From a virus: a DNA stretch of 37,171 nucleotides. The DNA is taken from the IMG/VR virus record IMGVR_UViG_3300006920_000105, positions 1 through 37,171 of that record, one strand, 5' to 3'. Positions 24,406 to 32,318 of this stretch are shown piece after piece. The notes under the pieces are model-generated. The model saw nothing but the letters and a program-made list of their open reading frames with translations, searched no databases and was not told the origin of the DNA. The position numbers and the translations under genes were made by a program. Numbering within the stretch: position 1 is the first letter of the stretch; each line of letters starts with the position of its first letter.

Positions 24406-25497
24406 CTACGCGCGAACGGCCACCAACCCCACAGGCCCGGACGCGTTCACCGCCGCCAAGCCGAACCCCGGCTGGTAGTGGGCGTAATGTTTCTGCGTGA
24501 CCTCCAAGGTATCCCCCAAGATAGCCGCGATCTGGTCCAGAGGCACACCCCACCCGGCCCGCAGCGTGGCCCACGTCCGCCGCAAATCGTGAATAGTGAG
24601 ATTGGAAGGGAACTGGTATTTCTGCGTGAACCGCTTGAACGCCTGCCGGACCTTGCCGTCGTGACCAAGCACGTGCACCCCGTCCGTTCCGTCCTCCCCG
24701 GCCCGTGCCTTCAAGTCCATCAGGACAGGCATCAGCTTATCACTGATAGGCACCGGCACCCGGCGCTTCTTCGTTGTGGCCCGCGTCGGGTCCCGAAAAT
24801 CAATTAACTTGTTAACTAAATCTACCCTGTCCCACGTGAGCCCACGGATTGCGCTCTCGCGCGCCGCCGTCTCCAACGCCAGACAGATGAACGCGCCAAC
24901 CCGACGATACTGGAAATGTGCACTCCCCACGCACACCACGGACGCACACGTAAACATGCGGTTCGCCCCGCCCTCGTTCAAGTAAAACAACCTCGGCGGG
25001 CTATCGGCAGGCAGGTCGAACGCGGGGATATCCGCCGGGTCGATCAGACTGCGCCGTGGGTTCGCGGCCCAATTCATCGCCGCGCGAAAGGCGGACAGGT
25101 CCCGCCTCACAGTTCCGGGCTTCACCCCGGCCTTGGCCCGCGCAAGCTTGAACCTCTCCACGTCCGCGAAACCAAGCGAACCCACATCCAAGGCCCCCAA
25201 CTCCCGCCCGACAACCCGCAGCGAAAACATGTTCGTCGGGCTGGCGTTATTCACCTCCACGTGTTCGGCCACGTAGCGGTCGATCACATCTTGCACGGTC
25301 ATGCCGCGCACGGACGCCTCGTAGCTGGCCCGTTGCGCTAGCCACACATCTTTGAAGCGTTCAGCCTCGCGCTTGTTCGGAGTGCCGCAAGACTGGCTGC
25401 GCGATCTACTGCGGCCCGCGTCGTCGTCCCGCTCAGACCACCGGATTTCCCACCGGCCTGACTTGTTTTGCGCAAGTTTGTATTCCGTTCCCGCCAT
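24406..25497 (-). CDS. int: Tyrosine-recombinase integrase
   Basis: 363 aa from ATG at 25497 (GAGAGG 7 bases upstream). An N-terminal beta-rich arm-binding-like part (YKLAQNKSGRWEIRWSE) precedes a core-binding helical domain and the catalytic domain. Catalytic residues seen are Arg in AARESAIRGLTW, His and Arg in IHDLRRTWATLRAG, and a terminal Tyr in TQKHYAHY. It would integrate the phage at a host attachment site. Its start lies inside the Xis-like frame, an unusual 160-base overlap. The candidate attP is 11 kb away on this map. Confidence 0.9.
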   Translation of the reverse strand: MAGTEYKLAQNKSGRWEIRWSERDDDAGRSRSRSQSCGTPNKREAERFKDVWLAQRASYEASVRGMTVQDVIDRYVAEHVEVNNASPTNMFSLRVVGRELGALDVGSLGFADVERFKLARAKAGVKPGTVRRDLSAFRAAMNWAANPRRSLIDPADIPAFDLPADSPPRLFYLNEGGANRMFTCASVVCVGSAHFQYRRVGAFICLALETAARESAIRGLTWDRVDLVNKLIDFRDPTRATTKKRRVPVPISDKLMPVLMDLKARAGEDGTDGVHVLGHDGKVRQAFKRFTQKYQFPSNLTIHDLRRTWATLRAGWGVPLDQIAAILGDTLEVTQKHYAHYQPGFGLAAVNASGPVGLVAVRA

Positions 25498-25685
25498 GAC
25501 GCTACCTCTCGTCTTTGTAAATAGTCTACCAAATCCTGCTTTAGAAAACGCACCGCGCGTCCACCGTCCGACAACCTGACGGAGTGAAGATCACCCCCCG
25601 CACGCAGTCGGCCCACGGTCTTTTCTGAAACACCCAATTTCGAAGCCACCTCCCGAGTGGTTAACAAATCCCCGGCGTCGAACAT
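25338..25685 (-). CDS. Excisionase-like helix-turn-helix protein with long C-terminal overlap
   Basis: 115 aa from ATG at 25685, whose A is shared with the repressor stop (TGATG). Residues 8-60 form a MerR/HTH_17-type winged helix (LLTTREVASKLGVSEKTVG, then RFLKQDLVDYLQRR), typical of Xis and directionality factors. The last 50 residues overlap the integrase N-terminus in another frame and look basic and disordered. It probably directs excision by bending attachment DNA and may regulate int. No strong SD is seen, so translation is probably coupled to the repressor. Confidence 0.7.
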   Translation of the reverse strand: MFDAGDLLTTREVASKLGVSEKTVGRLRAGGDLHSVRLSDGGRAVRFLKQDLVDYLQRREVASWRERNTNLRKTSQAGGKSGGLSGTTTRAAVDRAASLAALRTSARLNASKMCG

Positions 25686-26095
25686 CAACGGATCTTACCG
25701 TCCAGAACCGCCACGACCTTACTGGCAGTTACCATGTCTGTCAGGACGTTCACCCGCAGGAACACCCCGCCGTCCACGACACGGATATCAATGGTCGGGG
25801 CACCCCCTGAGAAGGCCCTCTCGGCCAACACGTCCGGCGCGAGGTTCTCCGCCGACACGCCCAACCCCGCAGCCAACTCGCGCAGACTTTGCTCGGTCGG
25901 GACCGTGGCCCCCTTCTCGTATGCGGACACCCGGTCCCGATGGCGAGCAACAGTGTACCCGCGCTTATCCACGGTCTCGCCCCACACTGCACGAGCAAGG
26001 TCAGACTGCGACCACCCCCGTGCCTTGCGGGCTTGCGCCAGTCTCTCTGGGAAAATCCCCGTCAACGGGATTTCACTCGATTGTTTCTTGTCCAC
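25685..26095 (-). CDS. XRE-family phage repressor
   Basis: 136 aa from GTG at 26095 with GGAGG 8 bases upstream. The N-terminal helix-turn-helix (about residues 16-80) shows RLAQARKARGWSQSDLARAV, a 15-residue insertion, then VSAYEKGATVPTEQSL. The C-terminal part is short and beta-rich (IDIRVVDGGVFLRVNVLTDM), probably for dimerisation, with no LexA-type Ser-Lys peptidase. It is divergent from a Cro-like gene with dyads B and I between them, so it is the best candidate to bind the dispersed dyads. Confidence 0.8.
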   Translation of the reverse strand: MDKKQSSEIPLTGIFPERLAQARKARGWSQSDLARAVWGETVDKRGYTVARHRDRVSAYEKGATVPTEQSLRELAAGLGVSAENLAPDVLAERAFSGGAPTIDIRVVDGGVFLRVNVLTDMVTASKVVAVLDGKIR

Positions 26096-26143
26096 TTCTT
26101 AATCCTCCACATAAGCAACAAAAACACCAAACACTAAGCACCA

Positions 26144-26161
26144 TTTGACAAACAGGTCAAT
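26144..26161 (-). promoter_or_regulatory. Operator-like dyad B
   Basis: Plus strand TTTGAC-AAACAG-GTCAAT; the core TTGAC/GTCAA halves are perfect. It overlaps the likely -35 of the repressor promoter, consistent with autoregulation. Confidence 0.6.
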
Positions 26162-26278
26162 ATTTAACTGCGTCCACGCCCCGCCCGGCACACAAAACAT
26201 GACGCCAAGTTATTGATAAAACAGCACAACGAAACGTCATCTTATATTTTTGTGGTGACTGTCGTTTTCGCGGGTTAG

Positions 26279-26296
26279 TTTGTCAACAATGACAAA
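26279..26296 (+). promoter_or_regulatory. Operator-like dyad I
   Basis: TTTGTC-AACAAT-GACAAA, a perfect 6-bp inverted repeat (7 bp counting the next inner pair). It lies 22 bases before the Cro-like start, where binding would block the start of the early transcript. Confidence 0.65.
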
Positions 26297-26317
26297 CACT
26301 CACCCGGAGGCAGAATA

Positions 26318-26656
26318 ATGGCCCGACAATTTACAACAGGCGGCAACGTGTACTGGAACGATCCGCTGATAATAACGCGCTCAGGGACCAACCCCGAGGC
26401 GGTCCTTTCCATGCTGCGCCGCCACAAGCAGACCTATCAGGACCACGCTGGCGAGGTGCAACCCACGGTTGGGGCCGTGTACCAATGGCACAGCCGCAGC
26501 AAAATCCCTGAACACTGGCGCGCGGTCCTCGTATATTGCCTGTTGGTGGACGAGAAAATCACCGTGCCCGAGTTATTCCGGCTAGGCTCGGCGGCCCGCA
26601 GCGTGGCCCGCCGCCCCGCAGACCCCAAACAATTGGAACAGGAACTTGACGCGTGA
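26318..26656 (+). CDS. Cro/YdaS-like DNA-binding protein
   Basis: 112 aa; GGAGG lies 7 bases before the ATG. The central part (AVLSMLRRHKQTYQ, then VGAVYQWHSRSKIPEHWRA) has the form of Cro/YdaS-type helix-turn-helix proteins, in which a Trp is followed by a short linker and IP. It is the first gene of the plus-strand early operon, opposite the repressor, as expected for a Cro. Its stop overlaps the start of the resolvase gene as GTGA. Confidence 0.65.
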   Translation: MARQFTTGGNVYWNDPLIITRSGTNPEAVLSMLRRHKQTYQDHAGEVQPTVGAVYQWHSRSKIPEHWRAVLVYCLLVDEKITVPELFRLGSAARSVARRPADPKQLEQELDA

Positions 26657-27177
26657 GTTATCGCGTCTTTGTAGGTGTCGATCCGGGGCTCACCGGCGCG
26701 GTTGCGTGGGTGGGCGTCCCTGAACACGGCGATGGACCGCCAGTCCTACTGGACGTCCGGGATATGCCGACGGTCCGCGTCCGCGTGGGAAAAGGCCACC
26801 GCAACAAACTCAACTTACCTGCTCTCGCCGACGCCGTGAGCCACCCGGCGATCAGCCACCCCGAGATGTGCTTCATTGAAGAAGTCCACTCAATGCCCGG
26901 ACAGGGCGTGGCGTCAACCTTTACATTCGGGCACGCATTTGGAGCAATCGAAGGCATCATGGCGGGCGCGGGCGTGCCCTACCGCTTAATCCCCCCAAAG
27001 GAGTGGCAAGCGCCGTACAAGATCAGGGGCCAAGAAAAAGACAAGTCCCGGCTGGTTGCCGCGCAGCTTTTCCCCGGTCGCTCGGAAATGTTCAAACGTA
27101 AAATGGACAACGGTCGGTCCGATGCAGCGCTCCTTGCGCTGCACGCCGCAGTTGTGACCACCCAGATGTTAAAATAA
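26653..27177 (+). CDS. RuvC-like Holliday-junction resolvase
   Basis: 174 aa from GTG at 26653. The RNase H-fold acidic residues are visible: Asp in VGVDPGLTGAVAW (residue 9), Glu in CFIEEVHSMPGQG (about 75), and a C-terminal Asp in NGRSDAALLAL. The PPKEWQAPYKI segment is usual in phage RuvC-like enzymes. It would cut branched DNA during replication or recombination, or before packaging. It is translationally coupled to the Cro-like gene. Confidence 0.82.
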   Translation: MSYRVFVGVDPGLTGAVAWVGVPEHGDGPPVLLDVRDMPTVRVRVGKGHRNKLNLPALADAVSHPAISHPEMCFIEEVHSMPGQGVASTFTFGHAFGAIEGIMAGAGVPYRLIPPKEWQAPYKIRGQEKDKSRLVAAQLFPGRSEMFKRKMDNGRSDAALLALHAAVVTTQMLK

Positions 27178-27257
27178 CCGCACCGGGAAAATCACTGTTG
27201 CCTTTGCATGCTGTGTAGGTTAAAAAATCTGACAAATCAGTCAAAATGGAAACAATC
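27178..27257 (+). promoter_or_regulatory. Promoter/operator region of helicase gene (dyad C)
   Basis: An 80-base gap with TGTGTAGGTT at 27212-27221 and dyad C at 27228-27245, TCTGAC-AAATCA-GTCAAA. The dyad ends immediately before the first ATG (27246) and 12 bases before the preferred one. A repressor bound here would block transcription entering the helicase gene. Confidence 0.55.
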
Positions 27258-28760
27258 ATGCCCCCGTCGCAAGCATTGAAAGTCAAACACTACCAACAAG
27301 AAGGCATCGACTTTCTGACGGCTCGCAACCGGGCGTATATTTTTGACGACGCGGGCCTTGGCAAATCAATGCAGATGATCCTCGCCGCAAACAACCGGAA
27401 CGCCCACCGGCTGCTTGTCCTCGCCCCGGCAATCGGACGAGTGTCTTGGGCCTTGCAGTTTGAAACGTGGGACGACACGAAACGCCCTGTCTACCAATGG
27501 CCTTCCGACACGGCGGGCATGATCCCGGCGTCCGGACCTTGCGCCATCATCGTATCAGTGGACCTTTTGTCAAATCCCCAGAACTACGTCGCAATCCGCG
27601 CCGCGCTCAACGCGGGCGACCCAATGGACATGGTGATTATTGACGAGGCCCACTATTTGGCCAACCCCACCGCATTGCGCACGCAAGCAATATACGGGAC
27701 AGACTACACCGACAGCGTCTTGAAGGGTGCGAAAGGGTGTTGGGTGGCGACTGCCACGCCGACGCCGAAACACGCCGGGCAACTTTACAGCCACCTTCGT
27801 GCAGTCACACCGGGACTGTTGCGTGACCTGTTCCCGGCCCTCGGACGCCTGCCGACGCAGGAGGAATTCGAAGATGAATTCTGCGAAGTCCGGCTCGACA
27901 CCAAGCGCCGCCGGGGGGCGCTACCCGTGCGGATCGTTGAAGGCAACCGCGCAACGGAAATTGTCAGGCTCGCCGAAGCACTGGCCAACTACATGTTAGT
28001 GCGCCACAAAGCAGAAGTTTTGCAGGAGTTGGACCCCATCATCGCGTGCCTTCTTCCGTTGGACGTGAAGGGCAATCACCCGGCGGCGGACGCACTCTTA
28101 ACCAAAAGCGCGCGCGAAAACATGTCCGGAGACCAGTTTTTGAGTGAGTTAAGCGCTCTTTACCAAGCCCCCACCTCCACCGGCATCATCAGCAGTGATT
28201 ACGCCTCCTACCGCAGAGATTTGGGCGAAAGAAAAGCGCACGCGGCGATGCCTTGGATAATCGACTACCTGACAAGCGACCCGGACCGAAAACTGGTTAT
28301 CTTCGCGCACCACGGCGCTGTCATCGACTACATACAAAGCCGCCTCGCCGTCTTGCAAATTACCCACGGGGTGATACGAGGCAAGACAAACACAGAACAC
28401 CGCGCCCAAGCGGTGAAACTTTTTCAAGAAGGTAAACTCCGCGTTATTATCGGGCAGAACAAAGCCGCAGGGACCGCCATCACGCTCACGGCGGCGGACA
28501 CGTGCTTACTGTTGGAGCCCCACCCCACCCCGGACGTCAACTACCAAGCTATTTCCCGCTTGCACCGCATCGGCCAGCAAGGAAGCGTCAACGCGCATTT
28601 TGCCTTCGCCGCAGAGGAACCAACGGAACGGCGGATGGCCAGAATTCTCCAGCGCCGCGCACAAGACAACCTCCAACTGTTCGGAGGCACAACCGCGCAA
28701 GGCGTGATCCCTCGCCTCTTACAACCCACATCACCACTTCCATATTTCCCCACAACTTAA
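27258..28760 (+). CDS. SNF2-type DNA helicase/translocase
   Basis: 500 aa from ATG at 27258 (GGA 7 bases upstream); ATG at 27246 is the alternative but has no SD. Motif I is DDAGLGKS (about residues 30-37), motif II DEAH (about 129-132), motif III WVATATPTP, and motif VI YQAISRLHRIGQQGS near residue 430. This motif set is superfamily 2, SNF2-like. In phages with DUF2800 and DUF2815 genes a helicase of this kind is a regular partner, probably in replication or recombination. Confidence 0.85.
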   Translation: MPPSQALKVKHYQQEGIDFLTARNRAYIFDDAGLGKSMQMILAANNRNAHRLLVLAPAIGRVSWALQFETWDDTKRPVYQWPSDTAGMIPASGPCAIIVSVDLLSNPQNYVAIRAALNAGDPMDMVIIDEAHYLANPTALRTQAIYGTDYTDSVLKGAKGCWVATATPTPKHAGQLYSHLRAVTPGLLRDLFPALGRLPTQEEFEDEFCEVRLDTKRRRGALPVRIVEGNRATEIVRLAEALANYMLVRHKAEVLQELDPIIACLLPLDVKGNHPAADALLTKSARENMSGDQFLSELSALYQAPTSTGIISSDYASYRRDLGERKAHAAMPWIIDYLTSDPDRKLVIFAHHGAVIDYIQSRLAVLQITHGVIRGKTNTEHRAQAVKLFQEGKLRVIIGQNKAAGTAITLTAADTCLLLEPHPTPDVNYQAISRLHRIGQQGSVNAHFAFAAEEPTERRMARILQRRAQDNLQLFGGTTAQGVIPRLLQPTSPLPYFPTT

Positions 28761-28770
28761 AGGTCGAACA

Positions 28771-29214
28771 ATGAAATCCACCCCCACAGCTTCCGCGCCC
28801 ACAATCACACTCAACATCACCGGCGGGACCGTCGCCGAAGTGCACGAAATGATTTTGCAGGTTGCCGCCGCGATCAACCCGGAACGCCTCCAGTCGATCA
28901 AAGTGCAAGACAACCCGCCAGCCGCGACAGCACAGATAGGCGAGCCAGCGCCAGCGCCAGCGCCCGAGCCAGCGCCAGCGCCCGAGCCAGAGCCAGCGCC
29001 AAGCACAGTGAAGGACATGTCGGACGCGGAGTGCTTGCGCATGGCATTGCGTGAAGTGCAGGAACACTTCGCCAAAGACCCGAGAAGCATCTCGCACATC
29101 ACGAAACTGCAAGGCCAATATGGCGTGAAGAAATTCACCGAAATCCCCCTAGAAAAAGGCCGGGACTTCCTGTCTGACGTCCGCCTCATGACTGCGGGCG
29201 CGGCAACGGCCTAA
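28771..29214 (+). CDS. Protein with Pro-Ala-Glu linker, unknown function
   Basis: 147 aa; AAAGG lies 8 bases before the ATG. An N-terminal beta/helix part (ITLNITGGTVAEVHEMI) is followed by a PAPAPEP linker (about residues 58-78) and a helical C-terminal domain (AECLRMALREVQEHFAKD, then VKKFTEIPLEKGRDFL). The stiff Pro-Ala-Glu linker suggests two tethered domains. It lies between the helicase and nuclease genes and is followed by a terminator. I do not recognise the family. Confidence 0.65.
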   Translation: MKSTPTASAPTITLNITGGTVAEVHEMILQVAAAINPERLQSIKVQDNPPAATAQIGEPAPAPAPEPAPAPEPEPAPSTVKDMSDAECLRMALREVQEHFAKDPRSISHITKLQGQYGVKKFTEIPLEKGRDFLSDVRLMTAGAATA

Positions 29215-29261
29215 ACCCACCACCTCCCCGGCGTGCAAACAGCATCGCGCCGCAACTGGCC

Positions 29262-29292
29262 CCGGAAATTAGTTTTTCCGGGGTCTCTTTTT
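29262..29292 (+). terminator. Rho-independent terminator before the DUF2800 gene
   Basis: CCCCGGAAA pairs with TTTCCGGGG across a short loop and is followed by TCTCTTTTT. It ends the first early transcript; the promoter for the next one starts in the same T-run. Confidence 0.8.
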
Positions 29293-29325
29293 GACTTGTT
29301 TGTCTGTTTCGTCGGATGCTATACC
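29290..29325 (+). promoter_or_regulatory. Promoter with operator-like dyad E
   Basis: Dyad E (29290-29307) is TTTGAC-TTGTTT-GTCTGT, one mismatch from the consensus. A promoter candidate reads TTGTTT (29296-29301), 18 bases, then TATACC (29320-29325) with an extended TGC before it. The start codon is about 30 bases on. Confidence 0.55.
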
Positions 29326-29356
29326 TACACACACAACAAAAGAAAGAGCGCCCCAT

Positions 29357-30679
29357 ATGCCGCCCACCACCCACTCCAGTTTTTCGGCGTCATCGGGCGC
29401 GCGACTTCTGGCGTGTCCGGGATCGTTCGGCCTTGGCGAGCGCCTTGGCCCGCAAGGGCGCACCTCCACTGTATTCTCCGCCGAAGGCACCTTGGCCCAC
29501 GCGCTTGGTGAGGTTTGTATCTTCACCGGCAGGGACGCTTCCGAATTCATAGGCCAGACCCGGCACTCCGACGGCTTCACTTTCACGATAGATGAAGATT
29601 TTGCAGAGCATGTCCAAACATACGTGGACTTCGTGCGCGGCCTCATAGCCCTCGGGTACATAGTGGCGCTGGAGCGCACAGTGGACCCCTCGGTTCAATG
29701 GACTGAGCCCGGACGCCCGGACAACCTGCCGCCGCTGCCGCTGGAACTGTTCGGCACCGCCGACGTGGTCGCCTACCACCCCGGCAAGTCGCACTTGATT
29801 ATCGGCGACCTGAAATTCGGCGCAGGAGTTTCCGTGGAAGTTGAGCGGAACGCGCAGCTAACCTACTACGGCGCGGGCGCGATGAACCCCGGACTGCTGG
29901 CCGATATCTGCAACGACCACGGCCAGCAATACGCAGGCGTAGCAGCCGTCACGTTCGCAGTGATCCAGCCGCGCGCACACCACCCGGATGGCCCGGTCCG
30001 TACGTGGGACACCACCCCGTCCGACGTTCGCAATTGGGCGCGCACCACTCTCTACAACGGCGTGTTGACGGCCATCGCGGACAACGGGCAGACACTGGCC
30101 GCGGGAGATTGGTGCAGGTTCTGTCCGATACTCGCGCACTGCGCCAAGCCTCGTGAAATGGCGGCGGCTGCGGCCAAAGCGATGTTCCTTAACACACCCC
30201 TCCACAACATACCTGACCCCGACGGCATGGGGGGCCAGTTACCCGACGTCCACCTGACGGACGACCAAATAGCGGACCTCCTAGACCGCATCACGATCAT
30301 CGAACCGTGGTTGAAAGCACTCAAGGTCCTTGGCCAGAAACGTATCCGCAAAGGCGCAACACTCACAGGGTGGAAGCTTGTGCCCGGACGTGGCCGGAGG
30401 GTCTACGCCGAAGCCGACGAAGCCGCGCTGGAAACCGCGCTACTTAACGCGGGCGTGAAACCCGCCGACCTGTTCGCCCGCAAAATGAAATCCCCGGCGC
30501 AACTCGAACGCGCCGTCGGCAAGCAGGAATACGCGGCCAAAGTCGCGCCTCATGTCGTCAAGAAATCTTCCGACAGCCAACTCGCTGCCGAAGGTGATCC
30601 GCGCGCCCGGATCGAACGCCGCAAGGCGAAGGACGCATTTGCCCCACAAACCGCAACTAAACCCAATCATGGAGAATAA
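29357..30679 (+). CDS. RecB-family PD-(D/E)XK nuclease (DUF2800)
   Basis: 440 aa from ATG at 29357; the frame opens earlier, but those 22 codons cover the promoter. LLACPGSFGLGERL near the N-terminus, IIGDLKFGAG (Asp-x-Lys catalytic motif, about residue 150) and CRFCPILAHC (about 252) give the DUF2800 pattern, a RecB/Cas4-like nuclease with a likely iron-sulfur cysteine set. It probably resects DNA ends, with the adjacent ssDNA-binding protein covering the product. The next gene starts 2 bases after its stop. Confidence 0.85.
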   Translation: MPPTTHSSFSASSGARLLACPGSFGLGERLGPQGRTSTVFSAEGTLAHALGEVCIFTGRDASEFIGQTRHSDGFTFTIDEDFAEHVQTYVDFVRGLIALGYIVALERTVDPSVQWTEPGRPDNLPPLPLELFGTADVVAYHPGKSHLIIGDLKFGAGVSVEVERNAQLTYYGAGAMNPGLLADICNDHGQQYAGVAAVTFAVIQPRAHHPDGPVRTWDTTPSDVRNWARTTLYNGVLTAIADNGQTLAAGDWCRFCPILAHCAKPREMAAAAAKAMFLNTPLHNIPDPDGMGGQLPDVHLTDDQIADLLDRITIIEPWLKALKVLGQKRIRKGATLTGWKLVPGRGRRVYAEADEAALETALLNAGVKPADLFARKMKSPAQLERAVGKQEYAAKVAPHVVKKSSDSQLAAEGDPRARIERRKAKDAFAPQTATKPNHGE

Positions 30680-30681
30680 AA

Positions 30682-31314
30682 ATGGCAAAAACTGTTATGA
30701 CGCCCATCGGCGTCCTCAACTTCCCTCACTTCTACACCGCGTCCACGAACAAAGAGAACCCCAACCAAGGCCCCCGGTTTTCCGGAATGTTGTTGTTCGA
30801 TGACCTCGGCACCCAATCCACCGCCTACAAAGAATTGCGCGCCAGCGTAATGGAGGCGATTGTGGACAAGTTTGGCGCGGCCAAAGCGGCGGACCCGGCC
30901 TTCATCCGCAGCCTGCGCCTCCCCTTCCGGGACGCCGCAGACAAGTCTTACAACGGCTTCGAAAACGGCTCCATTTTCATCTCCGCGTGGGCCCGAGAAG
31001 AAGATGGTGCGCCCGAAGTTGTGGACCTCCACGGCACAACCATCCAAGTGCCCGCCGACGTCTTTTCCGGACAGCTTGCGCGCTTCACCGTCCGTCCGTT
31101 TGCTTACGACAGCAACGGCAACAAGGGCGCGTCCTTCGGGCTGGAACACGTGCAGATCGTGAAAGCGGACATGCCCCGCCTCGACGGTCGCCAGAGCGCG
31201 GACAAGGCGTTCGCCGGAGGCATTGACGCGGACCAAGCCAAGGCCCTCGGCATCGACCTCTCCGGCGGCGGCTCCGGCTCCGGCCCCATTCTGGACGACG
31301 ACCTACCCTTCTAA
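30682..31314 (+). CDS. ssDNA-binding protein (DUF2815) with SSB-type acidic tip
   Basis: 210 aa; GGAG lies 7 bases before the ATG. The N-terminus (TPIGVLNFPHFYTAS) and the beta-rich core with GSIFISAWA match DUF2815, an OB-fold-like family beside phage polymerases. The protein ends DDDLPF after a Gly/Ser linker. This is almost the DDDIPF tail by which SSB recruits repair and replication enzymes. Recognition of the tail is direct; partner recruitment is inferred. Confidence 0.85.
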   Translation: MAKTVMTPIGVLNFPHFYTASTNKENPNQGPRFSGMLLFDDLGTQSTAYKELRASVMEAIVDKFGAAKAADPAFIRSLRLPFRDAADKSYNGFENGSIFISAWAREEDGAPEVVDLHGTTIQVPADVFSGQLARFTVRPFAYDSNGNKGASFGLEHVQIVKADMPRLDGRQSADKAFAGGIDADQAKALGIDLSGGGSGSGPILDDDLPF

Positions 31315-31324
31315 GCACACGACA

Positions 31325-31345
31325 CCCCCCGGCACGTCCGGGGGG
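31325..31345 (+). terminator. GC hairpin after ssDNA-binding gene (attenuator)
   Basis: An 8-bp stem CCCCCCGG/CCGGGGGG with a 5-base loop lies 10 bases past the stop. No T-run follows, so it is more likely an attenuator or mRNA-stabilising hairpin than a terminator. Confidence 0.55.
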
Positions 31346-31370
31346 CCACTTCCCTTTCGAGGATACTCAC

Positions 31371-31628
31371 ATGGCCAGCACTTCCAACACCCGGCGCGAC
31401 GCCGAAAACAACGCCCAACGCATATCCGACTATTGGGCCCGGCAGGGTTTTCGTGTCCTTACGAAAATCGTCCGGGAGCCATGGGTCCGAGGCGTGAACA
31501 CTCCCGGTTACTCCGTCCGGACGGACATGCTGGACGGCCTCCCCTACGCGCACCCCCTGAACGTCAACCGCCGGGCAAGACAGTCCGACGAACAGAAGGA
31601 GAAACCAAGTGGCCCGAGAAGAAGATAA
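31371..31628 (+). CDS. Small basic protein of unknown function
   Basis: 85 aa with an Arg-rich composition, an N-terminal helix (AENNAQRISDYWARQGFRV) and a disordered basic end. The pattern ISDYWARQGFRV is seen in short phage proteins encoded near DUF2815, but I cannot name a family. Its 3' end overlaps the next gene by 20 bases, which argues for coupled translation. Confidence 0.6.
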   Translation: MASTSNTRRDAENNAQRISDYWARQGFRVLTKIVREPWVRGVNTPGYSVRTDMLDGLPYAHPLNVNRRARQSDEQKEKPSGPRRR

Positions 31629-31971
31629 AGTCCCCGGATGGAAGGACGACGGCGACAAGGTTCGTATCGAACTGGTCCCGTCCGAGTTTGTGTTCGCCAC
31701 TGCTGCCGTCCTGACCTTCGGCGCGAAGAAATATTCCGACCGGAATTGGGAAAATGGAATGTCTTGGGGCCGCGTGTTCGGCGCGCTGATGCGCCACTTG
31801 TGGGCTTGGTGGGCGGGGCGCGGCCCGGCGACCGTCAACTTCCTGTTTGGTGAATTGGACGACGAAACGAAACTCTCGCACCTATGGCACGCGGCGTGCT
31901 GCCTCTCCTTTCTGATCGCCTACGAACAGCGCCCGGCGATGGCCCCCTTCGATGATCGGCCCACGCCATGA
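31609..31971 (+). CDS. dATP/dGTP pyrophosphohydrolase-like protein (MazZ/DUF5664 family)
   Basis: 120 aa from GTG at 31609 (AGGAG 7 bases upstream). The family pattern is clear: VLTFGAKKYSDRNWENG, then ALMRHLWAWWAG and ETKLSHLWHAACCLSFL. This all-helical MazG-like fold has metal-binding Glu/Asp/His residues. The family includes MazZ of cyanophage S-2L, which makes dGMP for 2-aminoadenine synthesis; most members occur without that pathway and probably adjust nucleotide pools. Its stop overlaps the next ATG. Confidence 0.8.
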   Translation: MAREEDKVPGWKDDGDKVRIELVPSEFVFATAAVLTFGAKKYSDRNWENGMSWGRVFGALMRHLWAWWAGRGPATVNFLFGELDDETKLSHLWHAACCLSFLIAYEQRPAMAPFDDRPTP

Positions 31972-32318
31972 GTTACATATACCCCGCCGACATTCGGATC
32001 ACGCGCCACGCCCGGCGCAGGTTCAAGGAGCGCACCGGCCTCCCCATTCGCGCCGTGAAAGCGGCGGCGGCTAACGCAATTGAGCGCGGCGAGAAGCTAG
32101 AGGACTTGCCGTTCTTCCAACGCACCCGGCTGCAAACGCTGGCGGCGAAGCATAGTCCGAACACTGAGACAGATATCCGCGTGTTCAACGGCGTGGCCTT
32201 CGTGTTTCGGGTCGGGTGCATTGCCATGGACGGACGATATCAGACCGACGTCGCCGTCCTTGTGACCGTGCTGCCGAACTACGGGAGCGACCAATACGCA
32301 GAGAACGCGCATGAATGA
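31968..32318 (+). CDS. Small conserved-type phage protein, unknown function
   Basis: 116 aa from ATG at 31968, overlapping the MazZ-like stop (ATGA). The start ADIRITRHARRRFKERTGLP resembles many short phage and toxin-like proteins that open with an I-T-x-H-A-x-x-R-x-x-E-R helix. The C-terminal half is beta-rich (VAFVFRVGCIAMDGRYQTD). It overlaps the polymerase gene by 8 bases. Function unknown; a BrnT-like RNase fold is only a guess. Confidence 0.6.
   Translation: MSYIYPADIRITRHARRRFKERTGLPIRAVKAAAANAIERGEKLEDLPFFQRTRLQTLAAKHSPNTETDIRVFNGVAFVFRVGCIAMDGRYQTDVAVLVTVLPNYGSDQYAENAHE

Larger units (their letters stand above)
26096..26317. promoter_or_regulatory. Lysogeny/lysis switch region between repressor and Cro-like gene
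   Basis: This 222-base divergent gap has dyad B at 26144-26161 near the repressor and dyad I at 26279-26296 near the Cro-like gene. A minus-strand promoter candidate reads TTGACC, 17 bases, TTAGTG, with its -35 inside dyad B. A plus-strand -10-like TTATAT lies at 26242-26247. The layout matches an OR/OL-type control region. Confidence 0.65.
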
